From: JBCBCP01 sp038530575
Lineage (GTDB): Bacteria > Pseudomonadota > Alphaproteobacteria > Rhodobacterales > Rhodobacteraceae
Length of the DNA stretch: 64,000 bases
Direction: 5' to 3'
Assembly: GCA_038530575.1 (NCBI GenBank)
Contig: JBCBCP010000001.1
Location: forward strand, 62,001-126,000
The notes under the pieces are model-generated. The model saw only the letters and a program-made list of their open reading frames with translations, was not told the origin of the DNA and ran no database searches. Positions 25,011 through 33,706 of this stretch are shown piece after piece. The position numbers were made by a program, and so were the translations under genes. How positions within the stretch are numbered: the first letter of the stretch is position 1; each line of letters begins with the position of its first letter.

Positions 25011-26402
25011 ATGGCTGAGGCACAGGCAAAGTTTCTGAGTGGGTCGCTCTTTCGCCATGTGTCGGTGATGTCATTGACCGCCAGCGTTGGCCTGATGGCC
25101 GTATTCGCCGTCGATTTCATTGACATGATTTTTATTGCCATGTTGGGCAAAGCCGAGTTGGCGGCGGCGATCGGCTATGCGGGCGCGATCCTTTTTTTCA
25201 CGACCTCGTTCAGCATCGGCATGGCGATTGCTGTTGGCGCACTGGTCGCCCGGGCGCTGGGTGCGGGCGACACTGCTCTGGCGGAAGAACGGACCGCCCA
25301 TGGCCTCGTTTACGGCATTGTCCTTGGATCGCTTTTTGCGCTTGGGGTTTGGCTTTTTGTCGATCCTTTGGTGCGCTTGTTGGGCGCCAGCGATCAAACG
25401 GCCGATTTGGCAGCCATGTATCTGCGGATCGTTGTGCCGTCTTTGCCGCTGCTTCTCGTGGGTATGATGGGCGGCGCGATCCTGCGGGCGCATGGGGACG
25501 CGCGGCGCGCGATGATGGCGACCATCTATGGCGGCGGGGTGAACCTTGTTCTGGACCCGATCCTGATCTTTGGCCTCGATCTGGAGCTGGTTGGTGCGGC
25601 GCTTGCTTCTGTCGCGGCGCGGGTGGCGATTGCGGGCACCGCGCTGCTGCCCATCCTGCGCCATCACGGCGGCATTCCGCGGCCCAAACGGGCCGGGCTG
25701 GTCCGAGATTTTCAGCCGATCCTGGCGATTGCTTTTCCTGCGATCCTCACCCAGTTGGCCACCCCTGTGGGCCAGGCGATTGTGACCCGCAACATGGCGC
25801 AATTCGGCGAAGAGGCGGTGGCTGCCATGGCCATTGTTGCGCGTCTGATCCCGGTGAGCTTTGGTGTGATCTTTGCCCTGTCGGGCGCTGTCGGGCCGAT
25901 CATCGGGCAGAACTTTGGCGCAAAGGATTTCGACCGGGTACGGCGCGGCTACAACGCGGCGCTGCTCTTTACGGCGTTGGTGATCGTGCTCATTTCGGCA
26001 GTGCTGTTCCTGTTGCGCGCGCCGATTGCCGACCTGTTCGATGCGCAGGGCGAGATGCGCGATCTTTTGTACCTGTTCTGCGGGCCGCTGGCGCTTTTGT
26101 TTTTCTTCAACGGTGTGTTGTTCGTCAGCAATGCGGCGTTCAACAATCTGGGCCACCCGTTCTATTCGACCTTCATGAACTGGGGCCGGAACACGATAGC
26201 GATGATCCCGGCCGTCTGGCTGGGCGCCGCGTGGTTCGGGGCGGGCGGTGTGCTGATTGGGCAGGCGGTTGCGGGCGTCGTCTTTGGCGCCATTGCCTGG
26301 CTTCTGGCGCTGCGCGTGATTGCGGCGGGCGGCGCGGAGGAGCCGCGGGACGGTTTTGCGCGGCAGGGGCGCCTACATGCCTTGCTCAACCTGCGCCGCT
26401 AG
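25011..26402 (+). CDS. MATE-family multidrug efflux transporter
   Basis: A 463-residue polytopic membrane protein with about 12 hydrophobic segments in two related halves. MATE features include the FTTSFSIGMAIAVGALVARALGAG region in helix 2 (quoted in part) and the matching second half PVSFGVIFALSGAVGPIIGQN. It likely exports cationic compounds in exchange for H+ or Na+. Its last 30 bases overlap the convergent gamma-glutamylcyclotransferase gene. Confidence 0.9.
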   Translation: MAEAQAKFLSGSLFRHVSVMSLTASVGLMAVFAVDFIDMIFIAMLGKAELAAAIGYAGAILFFTTSFSIGMAIAVGALVARALGAGDTALAEERTAHGLVYGIVLGSLFALGVWLFVDPLVRLLGASDQTADLAAMYLRIVVPSLPLLLVGMMGGAILRAHGDARRAMMATIYGGGVNLVLDPILIFGLDLELVGAALASVAARVAIAGTALLPILRHHGGIPRPKRAGLVRDFQPILAIAFPAILTQLATPVGQAIVTRNMAQFGEEAVAAMAIVARLIPVSFGVIFALSGAVGPIIGQNFGAKDFDRVRRGYNAALLFTALVIVLISAVLFLLRAPIADLFDAQGEMRDLLYLFCGPLALLFFFNGVLFVSNAAFNNLGHPFYSTFMNWGRNTIAMIPAVWLGAAWFGAGGVLIGQAVAGVVFGAIAWLLALRVIAAGGAEEPRDGFARQGRLHALLNLRR

Positions 26403-26915
26403 CAGCGTATCCACAAGGCGCGTTTCCTCTGCGGTTAGGGTCTGGGCGCGCGGGTAGATCGGCGCGGCCCGGTCATTGTGCACCGGGATGTCCCAGCCGG
26501 TCGTCGTGTCGAAAAACCGCTCTGCGCCATCCGTCCCGAATTCCCGCAGGAAGCCCTGCACCACCACGTCAAGATAGCTGAGCAGGATCTTGTGATTGCC
26601 CTGTGGCACCATGTCTTCGGGATCGACCGCATAGACCGACACCGGGCCGGGCTGCATTTGCGGCGTCAGGTGGCGCCGGTACCCAGCCTCGCGCGCATCC
26701 AGCGCTTCCCAGTCGGCGCCCGGCACCGCAGCGATCAGCCCGTCGATGCGTGCGCCCGGATCAGGCATAGCCGTCAGAAACACCACGTCCGCCCGATGGC
26801 GCGACCGCACCCATTGCCGACGCCAGCCGGGCAGAACCGCGGTTTGCGCCTGCGGGTAATCATGTGTGGCCCGGTTGACGAGGCTGCCGTAGCCAAAGAA
26901 ATACGGGGTGGTCAT
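26373..26915 (-). CDS. Gamma-glutamylcyclotransferase-like protein
   Basis: A 180-residue protein of the GGCT/ChaC/AIG2 fold. The substrate-loop motif is YFFGYGSLVN at residues 4-13, and a candidate catalytic Glu lies in LDAREAGYRR. The family makes 5-oxoproline from gamma-glutamyl compounds, but the exact substrate is open. The start is 2 nt after the stop of the upstream phosphatase, so the two are coupled. The gene ends inside the MATE gene (30-bp convergent overlap). Confidence 0.85.
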   Translation of the reverse strand: MTTPYFFGYGSLVNRATHDYPQAQTAVLPGWRRQWVRSRHRADVVFLTAMPDPGARIDGLIAAVPGADWEALDAREAGYRRHLTPQMQPGPVSVYAVDPEDMVPQGNHKILLSYLDVVVQGFLREFGTDGAERFFDTTTGWDIPVHNDRAAPIYPRAQTLTAEETRLVDTLLAAQVEQGM

Positions 26916-26917
26916 GG

Positions 26918-27769
26918 TCAGTCCGCGCTGAGCAGGCCCGCCATTTCGTCGGCAACCTTGTCCCATACGGCTTTGGACGACGCGCTGAGAAGGTAGGCAT
27001 CGGGCAGGCTGGCCGTGTAGTCCGACCCATCGAGCATTGCTGCATATCCACCGGCCTGCTGGCACAGCAGGACGCCAGCCGCGTGGTCCCACGGCGTCAT
27101 CTTGCCCGACAGGACAAAGTCAACGGCCCCTTGCGCGAGAAGGCGGTATTCGTGGGCCGAGCAGCGCAGGTTGCTGACCGAGGCGAAGCGGGGCAGGCGC
27201 GCGGCGGCCAGTGCGCGGTCAGCTTGCGGCATCAGGCCGAGGTGCATGTAGCCGATCATGTGGTCCAGCGGCTTGTCCGGCGCGGTCTTCAGCGTGCGGC
27301 GCCCGGCCATCGCCGGCTCTTCCTGGGCCGCGACATAGGCGTCGTCCCCGAGCGGGTCGTAGATCATGCCCCAGACCGGACGGCCAAAGCGGCACGCGGC
27401 GACCATCGTGCCAAAGACAGGCAGGCCGTTGGCGAAATTCCAGGTGCCATCAACGGGGTCGATCAGAAAGCACAGCTCCGCCTCCGCGATGCCATCGGTG
27501 ATCTTGGCGTTTTTGCTGGCCGCTTCCTCGCCAATCACAAGGGCAGAAGGGAAGGCCATCTGCAGCCCCCGGGCAATCATCGCTTCGGCGGCGGTATCGG
27601 CGGCTGTCACAAGGTCATTCGGGCCGCTCTTGGTGTCGATATCGGTGCGGTCCAGCTTGCGAAAGCGGGGCAGGATTTCAGCCCGCGCGGCGCGGCGGAC
27701 GAGGTTAAGAATGGCGGTGCGCTGGGCGCGGGTGAACGGGCCCTGAACGGGGATCGGCAGCTGCGACAT
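26918..27769 (-). CDS. Inositol-monophosphatase family phosphatase
   Basis: A 283-residue Mg2+-dependent phosphatase. Metal-site motifs are IGEEAAS (Glu), DPVDGTWNF (Asp-x-x-Asp-Gly-Thr) and WDHAAG near the C-terminus. Substrates in the family include inositol phosphate, histidinol phosphate and PAP; the sequence does not decide. ATG 27769 is chosen for the family-like N-terminus. It lies 16 bp after ybbP on the same strand. Confidence 0.88.
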   Translation of the reverse strand: MSQLPIPVQGPFTRAQRTAILNLVRRAARAEILPRFRKLDRTDIDTKSGPNDLVTAADTAAEAMIARGLQMAFPSALVIGEEAASKNAKITDGIAEAELCFLIDPVDGTWNFANGLPVFGTMVAACRFGRPVWGMIYDPLGDDAYVAAQEEPAMAGRRTLKTAPDKPLDHMIGYMHLGLMPQADRALAAARLPRFASVSNLRCSAHEYRLLAQGAVDFVLSGKMTPWDHAAGVLLCQQAGGYAAMLDGSDYTASLPDAYLLSASSKAVWDKVADEMAGLLSAD

Positions 27770-27785
27770 GGTCGTCCCTTGTGCG

Positions 27786-30314
27786 TTATTCTCTGGCCCG
27801 CAGCACATGTGCAGGCCGGGCGGCGAGCGGCCCCCACGCAAAGGCGAGGCCCGCCAGAAGAGTCGCGGCGACTCCCCCCGCGATAATAGCCAAGGCCGAG
27901 GGCCAGATCACGGTGTAATCTGTCTCCATCACAAAGCGCGACACGGCCCAGCCGCCCAGTATACCGGCGGCCAGCGCGACCACACCCGCGGCGAGGCCCA
28001 GCAGCGCGGCGCGCCAGGCAAAGCTTGCCAGAATGCGCTGGCGCGAGGCGCCGAGTGTCTTGAGCACGGCCGCCTCGTAGGTGCGGGCGCGGGCGCCTGC
28101 CGCGGCAGCGCCAATCAGGACAAGAAAGCCTGTCAGCAGCGTGGCGGCTGCGCCGTAGGAAGTTGCCGCCGCCAGCCCCGCCAGCACGTCCGACACCCTG
28201 TCGATTGCGTCGCGCACGCGGATGGCGGTGATGTTGGGATAGGCGGAGGCAAGATCGCGCAGGATCTGCGCCTCGGCGGCCTCTTCAGCGTAGACGGTCG
28301 AGATAAAGCTGTGCGGCGCGCCCGCGAGGGCCGCAGGGTTCATCGACAGGATAAAGCCGATGCCTGCGGTCGAAAAATCGACCTCGCGGAAGGACGTGAC
28401 CGTGCCGGTGATGTCGCGGCCAAGGATGTTGATGGTCATGCTGTCACCGAGGCTCAGACCCATCTCTGCGGCCTCTTCGGCGGCAAAGCTGATCTGCGGC
28501 GCGCCGGTGTAGTCTGGGGCCCACCATTCACCGGCGGTGATGGTCGTGCGCTCGTCCGGGCTGGCCGAATAGGTCACGCCCCGGTCGCCCTGCAGCACCC
28601 AGTGATCGCCCGCAACCTCGCGCGCGGGGCGGCCGTTGATCTGGGTGATGATGCCGCGCAGCATCGGCGCGCTGTCCACGCGGCTGACCGCCGGGTCATT
28701 GGACAGACGGTCCGTGAAGCCGTCCATCTGCCCCGGCTGGATATCGACGAAGAAATAGGACGGTGCAACTTGCGGCAGGTTTGTCTGGATCGCGCCGCGC
28801 AGGTTGCCGTCGATCTGGCCAACAGCGGCCAGGACCGAGAGGCCAAGGCCAAGGGACAAGACGACCGACGCCGCGCCCTCGCGCGGGCCTGAAATTGCGG
28901 CCAGCGCCCACCTGACAGCAGCGCGGCCCCGGGCGCGGGGGGTGAGCGCCCGGGCCAGTCTGCGAATACCGATGGCCGCAATCACAAGCAGCGCAAGCGC
29001 ACCCGCAATGCCGCCCGCCGTCCAGAGCGTCAGCATCCAGGTGCCAGAGAACAGCGCGGCGGCGGTGATCAAAACGCCAAGCGCCACGGCCGTTGCGATC
29101 ACGTAGCGGGCCGCGGGCAGCAGACGCGCCTGATCGAGCGCGTCACGGAAAAGCGTTGCCGCCCGGACTTCTTCAGCGCGGGCCAGCGGCCAGAGCGTGA
29201 AGATAAACGCGGTTAGCAGACCGTAAAGCGCAGCCTCCACCAGCGGGGCAGGATAGATGGCAAAGGCCGCAGGGATGGGCAGGCGTGCCTCGATCAGCGG
29301 GGCCAGCAGGACTGGGGCAATGGCCCCCAGCGCAAGGCCCAGAGCGATGCCGACCAGGCTCAGCACGCCGATCTGCAGGAAATAGGTCTGAAAGATCACA
29401 CCACGTTCAGCGCCAAGGGTGCGCAGCGTCGCGATCACGGAGGTTTTCGAAGACAGGTAACTGCGCACCGCCGCCGACACGCCGACGCCGCCCACGGCAA
29501 GGCCCGACAGGCCCACCAGCACCAGAAACGCGCCCAGCCGGTTAACAAATTGCGCGACCCCGGGCGCACCGTTGCGCGCATCGGTCCAGCGCATCCCGGC
29601 TTCGGCAAAGCGCGCCTCTGCCTCCGCCTCCAGTGCGGCGAGGTCGGTGCCTTCGGGCAAGTCCAGCCGGTATTTCGAGTTGTAGAGCGTACCGGGCGCC
29701 AGCAGGGAGGCATTTGCCAAAGCCTCAGTGCGGACAATGGTGCGCGGACCAAGGCCGAAGCCGCCCGCGGCGCTGTCCGGCTCCCGCTCCAGCACGGCCG
29801 TCAGGCGAAAATCCTGCGTGCCAAGGCGAAACGTATCGCCAATGGAGAGGCCCAGGCGGTCGATCAGTACACGCTCCATCACGCCGCCGGGCAGGCCGCC
29901 CACTGTTGCGAGCGCATCGTCCAGAGCCATGCCGCCCGACAGAGCAACCGTGCCGACAAGCGGATAGGCGTCGTCGACCGCCTTCACCTGCGTCAGGCCC
30001 CGCTCGGTCTGCCCGTCCTGTTCGACAACCGCCATCGACCGGAAGTCGGCAATCTCTGACACCTGCGCGGCGATGCCTTGCATCCACGCGCGTTCTTCCT
30101 CCGTGGCAAAGCGGTAGGTAAAGTCAAGCTCCGCATCCCCACCGAGCAGCGCGGCGCCTTCACGGGCGAGGCCGGCCTCGATGCCCGAACGGACGGAACC
30201 TACAGCGGCGATCGCCGCGACACCGAGCGCAAGGCAGGCCAGAAATATGCGAAAGCCCTTGAGCCCGCCGCGCAGCTCGCGCGCGGCAAAACGGGCAGAG
30301 ACGGAAAGGCTCAT
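27786..30314 (-). CDS. ybbP: ABC transporter permease, FtsX/MacB-like (YbbP)
   Basis: An 842-residue permease with the duplicated FtsX domain layout: an N-terminal membrane segment, a large extracytoplasmic domain (about 50-250), several membrane helices, then a second extracytoplasmic domain and a final helix group near the C-terminus. It pairs with the ATPase YbbA, whose stop overlaps its start as ATGA. In E. coli ybbA-ybbP lies beside tesA, as here. A role in moving lipid-linked or hydrophobic compounds is suspected but not proven. Confidence 0.88.
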   Translation of the reverse strand: MSLSVSARFAARELRGGLKGFRIFLACLALGVAAIAAVGSVRSGIEAGLAREGAALLGGDAELDFTYRFATEEERAWMQGIAAQVSEIADFRSMAVVEQDGQTERGLTQVKAVDDAYPLVGTVALSGGMALDDALATVGGLPGGVMERVLIDRLGLSIGDTFRLGTQDFRLTAVLEREPDSAAGGFGLGPRTIVRTEALANASLLAPGTLYNSKYRLDLPEGTDLAALEAEAEARFAEAGMRWTDARNGAPGVAQFVNRLGAFLVLVGLSGLAVGGVGVSAAVRSYLSSKTSVIATLRTLGAERGVIFQTYFLQIGVLSLVGIALGLALGAIAPVLLAPLIEARLPIPAAFAIYPAPLVEAALYGLLTAFIFTLWPLARAEEVRAATLFRDALDQARLLPAARYVIATAVALGVLITAAALFSGTWMLTLWTAGGIAGALALLVIAAIGIRRLARALTPRARGRAAVRWALAAISGPREGAASVVLSLGLGLSVLAAVGQIDGNLRGAIQTNLPQVAPSYFFVDIQPGQMDGFTDRLSNDPAVSRVDSAPMLRGIITQINGRPAREVAGDHWVLQGDRGVTYSASPDERTTITAGEWWAPDYTGAPQISFAAEEAAEMGLSLGDSMTINILGRDITGTVTSFREVDFSTAGIGFILSMNPAALAGAPHSFISTVYAEEAAEAQILRDLASAYPNITAIRVRDAIDRVSDVLAGLAAATSYGAAATLLTGFLVLIGAAAAGARARTYEAAVLKTLGASRQRILASFAWRAALLGLAAGVVALAAGILGGWAVSRFVMETDYTVIWPSALAIIAGGVAATLLAGLAFAWGPLAARPAHVLRARE

Positions 30315-31006
30315 TCGGCGGCCTCAGCGCGCTGCTCAGGCGCGATGCGGCCATCCTCCAGCCGGATGACCCGGTCGCAGCGGTCCGCAAGCTCGCGCGC
30401 ATGTGTCACCAGAACCAGTGTTGCGCCGTGCCGGTCGCGCAGACCAAACAGGAGGTCCATGATCGCCTGCCCGTTGGCCCCGTCGAGGTTGCCTGTCGGC
30501 TCATCCGCCAGGAGGATCGCCGGTCGGGCCACAGCCGCACGGGCCAGCGCCACGCGCTGTTGCTCGCCGCCCGACATCTGGCTGGGATAGTGCCCGGTGC
30601 GATGGCCAAGGCCGACGGCGTCCAGCTCTGCCTCCGCCCGCTCAAAGGCATCGCGCACGCCGGCAAGCTCAAGCGGTGTGGCGACGTTTTCAAGCGCGGT
30701 CATCGTCGGGATCAGGTGAAAGCTCTGAAACACCACGCCCATGTGATCGCGGCGAAAGCGGGCCAGCGCATCCTCGTTCATCGCGGTGAGATCATGGCCC
30801 AGTGCCGTGACGGTCCCGCCAGAGGCGCGTTCCAGCCCGCCCATCAGCATCAGCAGGGATGACTTGCCCGACCCGGACGGGCCGATCAGGCCTAGCGTTT
30901 CGCCCTTTTGCACGTCCAGCGAAATGCCGTGCAGAATGTCCACCCGCCCGGCATTGCCATCAAGCGAGAGCGCTGCATTTTGCAAGGAAAGGACTGGATC
31001 GGTCAT
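30311..31006 (-). CDS. ybbA: ABC transporter ATPase (YbbA)
   Basis: A 231-residue LolD/MacB-type ATPase. Walker A is GPSGSGKSS (about 42-50), the signature MSGGEQQR, and Walker B ILLADEPTGNLD; the H-loop is VTHARELADRC. It energises the FtsX-like permease encoded next. It diverges from tesA with a 46-bp gap, so promoters for both must lie there or inside the genes. Confidence 0.92.
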   Translation of the reverse strand: MTDPVLSLQNAALSLDGNAGRVDILHGISLDVQKGETLGLIGPSGSGKSSLLMLMGGLERASGGTVTALGHDLTAMNEDALARFRRDHMGVVFQSFHLIPTMTALENVATPLELAGVRDAFERAEAELDAVGLGHRTGHYPSQMSGGEQQRVALARAAVARPAILLADEPTGNLDGANGQAIMDLLFGLRDRHGATLVLVTHARELADRCDRVIRLEDGRIAPEQRAEAAE

Positions 31007-31052
31007 GTCTGGATGCCTTTATCGGGTTACGACTGCATATGGAGGCTGGATC

Positions 31053-31685
31053 ATGAGGGACAAGTTAATCGCGGGCGTCTTTGCGGTTTTCGCACTACCG
31101 GTCGCTGCAGAACCTGTCGTGATCGCGGCGCTTGGCGACTCGCTTACCCAGGGTTTCGGCCTGCCTCAGGAGCAAGGATTTGTCCCGCAACTGCAGCGCT
31201 GGCTCGACGCGAATGGGGCAGAGGCGACCGTGATCAATGCCGGGGTTTCGGGCGACACAACGGCTGGTGGCCTGAGCCGCGTCGCATGGACCCTGACGCC
31301 GGAGGTGGACGCGATGATCGTCGCGCTGGGCGGCAATGATCTGTTGCGGGGGATCGACCCGGCGGCGAGCCGTGCCAACCTCGACGGCATCATGCAAGCC
31401 GCCGAGGCCGCCGGGGTCGAGGTGCTGTTGGTGGGCATGCAGGCTCCGGGCAATTACGGGCCGGACTACAAAGAAGCCTTTGACCAGATCTATCCCGATC
31501 TGGCCGAGGCTTATGGCGCGCAGTTGATGGAGAGTTTCTTTGCCGGGCTGGGCGATACGAGTGACCCCGCTGCGCTGCGCGACTTTGTGCAGGCGGACGG
31601 CATCCATCCAAACGCCGAAGGTGTCGTCCGCATTGTCGAGGGCTTTGGTCCGCAGGTGCTGGACCTGATCGCCCGGGCGCGCTGA
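31053..31685 (+). CDS. tesA: Periplasmic GDSL esterase / lysophospholipase-thioesterase
   Basis: A 210-residue SGNH hydrolase. A signal peptide covers about residues 1-19. Block I is ALGDSLTQG (Ser30), the block III motif is GGNDLLRG, and the Asp/His pair is DGIHPN near the C-terminus. It hydrolyses acyl esters or thioesters in the periplasm. ATG follows GGAGG. It diverges from ybbA-ybbP, an arrangement conserved with E. coli. The SRAP-family gene starts one base after its stop. Confidence 0.9.
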   Translation: MRDKLIAGVFAVFALPVAAEPVVIAALGDSLTQGFGLPQEQGFVPQLQRWLDANGAEATVINAGVSGDTTAGGLSRVAWTLTPEVDAMIVALGGNDLLRGIDPAASRANLDGIMQAAEAAGVEVLLVGMQAPGNYGPDYKEAFDQIYPDLAEAYGAQLMESFFAGLGDTSDPAALRDFVQADGIHPNAEGVVRIVEGFGPQVLDLIARAR

Positions 31686-31686
31686 G

Positions 31687-32295
31687 GTGCCTGGCCGGCT
31701 CTTCCAGCGTGCGCCGCTTGTGGACGTTGCGGCGGCGCTGGGGACGCAGACCGATCTGACCGATCCGCCGCGCGCCAACATCGCGCCCGGGCAGGAGGTG
31801 GTCGTGTTTGACGGCACCTTGCGCCGGATGCGCTGGGGCATTGTGCCTGTGGGTCGTGTCAATGCGCGCGGCCGCCCGGTGATGGAGCAGATCATCAACG
31901 CCCGCTCGGAAACCGTCTTTGAAAAAAGCGCCTATGAAGGGACCCGGCGGGCAGTGATCCCGGTGCAGGGCTGGTACGAATGGACGGGGGAGGCGCGCCG
32001 CAAAACACCGTGGGCCATTCGGGACAAGACGCGGCCCTTCCTGTTCTTTGCCGCTATCACCGATGTCTGGGTTGCGCCCGGTGGGCGCGAGGTGCCGCAG
32101 GTCGCGGCGGTGACCTGCTCGCCATCGGGCGACGTGCGCGATATCCATCACCGGATGGGCGTCTTGCTTGAGGCCCAAGACGTGCCGGTCTGGTTGACCG
32201 GGGATGAGGAGGCCGCAAAGGCGCTGATGGTGCCTTGGCCAGACGGACGGCTCGAGGTCAGCGCGGCGACGAGCGTTGATTGGGACGGGCCATAA
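31687..32295 (+). CDS. SRAP/HMCES-family protein lacking the catalytic Cys2
   Basis: A 202-residue SRAP-domain protein. Canonical members (YedK, HMCES) start Met-Cys-Gly-Arg; after Met removal Cys2 forms a crosslink to abasic sites in single-stranded DNA. Here the first codons give Met-Pro-Gly-Arg-Leu. Other active-site residues are kept: Asn71 in INARSET, Glu98 in GWYEW and His154 in HHRM. The GTG start is the only start codon before the Gly-Arg motif and sits one base after the tesA stop. The protein should not form the usual crosslink, so it may bind DNA non-covalently or do something else. A sequencing error is not likely but cannot be excluded. Confidence 0.85.
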   Translation: MPGRLFQRAPLVDVAAALGTQTDLTDPPRANIAPGQEVVVFDGTLRRMRWGIVPVGRVNARGRPVMEQIINARSETVFEKSAYEGTRRAVIPVQGWYEWTGEARRKTPWAIRDKTRPFLFFAAITDVWVAPGGREVPQVAAVTCSPSGDVRDIHHRMGVLLEAQDVPVWLTGDEEAAKALMVPWPDGRLEVSAATSVDWDGP

Positions 32296-32363
32296 GACAG
32301 CGCGGACGGATGACGGGAGTTCCCTAGCCCGCGCCGACAGATCGTGGCGCGGGCTGGGCCCTA

Positions 32364-32843
32364 TCAGACTGGCATATCCTCCGGGCTGCTCGTCTCTTCG
32401 GCGCCTGCTGGCGTCAATTCCCGCACCTCTACCGGAGTTTGAATCGCGTTCAGCAGATCCTGCAACTGACTGCGTTTTTGCTCCGCGATTGCGTCGGCGC
32501 GAGCGTTTGCTTCGGCCTTGTCTGCGCTCATGGCGTTTTCCGTCGCCTGCGATGTGGCTGCGCCGGTCACGGTGCTCGCGTCGACCTTGGCATCAAACAC
32601 AGAGCGTGCTTCGGCTTCGGGGATCGGCTTGGCATCCTGCTGGCCGCTCTTTTCGGCGCGGGACGGCTCGGCGGCGGGTGGCGGCTGCGTGCTTGCTTCC
32701 GGCTCGCTTGCTTCTTGCGAAGCAGGCTCATTGGCTGGCTCGGCAACCGGCTGCGTCGTTTCTGTTTTCTGCTCGTCCGTTGTCGGCGTTTCTGGCGCGC
32801 GCGGCGGGACAATCGCCCCGTCAAGCCCTGATATTATCTGCAT
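32364..32843 (-). CDS. Hypothetical low-complexity Pro/Glu/Ala-rich protein
   Basis: A 159-residue acidic protein rich in Ala, Glu, Pro, Ser and Thr, with no recognisable domain. Residues 20-75 look disordered. The C-terminal half (about 85-135) is helical and charged, with a candidate coiled coil around DKAEANARADAIAEQ. No signal peptide. ATG 32843 is preferred over the upstream reading. It lies between the SRAP gene and the repressor gene, with no evident partner. I do not recognise it. Confidence 0.6.
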   Translation of the reverse strand: MQIISGLDGAIVPPRAPETPTTDEQKTETTQPVAEPANEPASQEASEPEASTQPPPAAEPSRAEKSGQQDAKPIPEAEARSVFDAKVDASTVTGAATSQATENAMSADKAEANARADAIAEQKRSQLQDLLNAIQTPVEVRELTPAGAEETSSPEDMPV

Positions 32844-32927
32844 GTGCTCTCTCGTCAGGAAAGCCCTCACCCGCGTCTCACATGCCCTGCCAAATGTTAA
32901 CAGAACCTTACCGGCCGCCCCAAACCT

Positions 32928-33545
32928 TCAGGAAAGGTTAACGCGCAAAAGGCCGCGAAACATGCGGTCAAGGTGCAAGGCCGCGCCGCGTTGGTCATGC
33001 CCGCTCAGGGTTTCGATCTGCGCCGAAAAATCGGCATAGTGCTGGGTCGTGGCCCAGATCGAATAGATGAGATGCGAAGGCGACACAGGCGCGATACGCC
33101 CCGCGTCGACCCATGCCTGAATGACAGCGCACTTTTCGTCAAAAAGCGGCTTCAGGTCCGACTGCAGGTGGGGGCCCATGCGCGGCGCGCCTTGCAAAAT
33201 CTCGTTGGCGAAAAGCCTGCTTTCCCGCGGCAGATCGCGCGCCATGTCCAGCTTACGGTGCACATATCGCAGGATTTCTTCTTCGGGCTCTCCTGCGGGG
33301 TCCAGCGCGATGAGCGGGTCAAGCCACGTTTCCATCAACTGCGCCAGAAGTGTGACGTGGATCTCTTCCTTTCCGGCAAAGTAATACAGCATGTTGGGCT
33401 TGCTGAGCCCCGCGGCCTCGGCGATCTGGTCCAGCGTGGCACCGCGGTAGCCGTGGCGGGCGAACACGTCGAGCGCAGCATCTAGGATTTTGCCCCGGTT
33501 GCGCTGTTGAATGCGGCTGGGTTTTTTGGCGCCGTCGTCCGGCAT
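32928..33545 (-). CDS. rutR: RutR-like TetR-family repressor of pyrimidine use
   Basis: A 205-residue TetR regulator. The helix-turn-helix reads ATLDQIAEAAGLSKPNMLYYF (quoted in part, about residues 37-56). The C-terminal ligand domain closely follows E. coli RutR: SRLFANEIL, GAPRMGP, LKPLFDEK and IYSIWATTQHYADF. RutR senses uracil and thymine. It diverges from a reductive-pyrimidine-type catabolic cluster and a RutR box lies at 33655, which supports a local repressor role. ATG 33545 has AGGGCG upstream; ATG 33560 is an alternative. Confidence 0.85.
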   Translation of the reverse strand: MPDDGAKKPSRIQQRNRGKILDAALDVFARHGYRGATLDQIAEAAGLSKPNMLYYFAGKEEIHVTLLAQLMETWLDPLIALDPAGEPEEEILRYVHRKLDMARDLPRESRLFANEILQGAPRMGPHLQSDLKPLFDEKCAVIQAWVDAGRIAPVSPSHLIYSIWATTQHYADFSAQIETLSGHDQRGAALHLDRMFRGLLRVNLS

Positions 33546-33654
33546 GCTGTCGCCCTGCATGGTTGTGGTGCTGGATTGCTGTGCAAGTGTGGCCCGGCGC
33601 GCGGCTGGCGCCAAAGCTTTTCTTGACACAAATGCCCCTCGGCGCAATCGTGGA

Positions 33655-33670
33655 TTTACCAAATGGTCAA
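33655..33670. promoter_or_regulatory. RutR operator box
   Basis: TTTACCAAATGGTCAA matches the E. coli RutR consensus TTGACCANNTGGTCAA at 13 of the 14 defined positions. It lies 36 bp before the amidohydrolase start and 110 bp from the repressor start. A TTGACA (33623-33628) upstream could be a -35 element, which would place the box at or just after the promoter and predict repression. Confidence 0.8.
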
Positions 33671-33706
33671 AAAGCTGGCGCTGACGACCGAGATAACGGG
33701 GAAGAC

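Noticed and set aside
26373..26402. Convergent overlap of MATE and gamma-glutamylcyclotransferase genes as a sign of a broken gene.
   Set aside because: Both proteins are full length with normal C-termini; a 30-bp tail overlap is ordinary.
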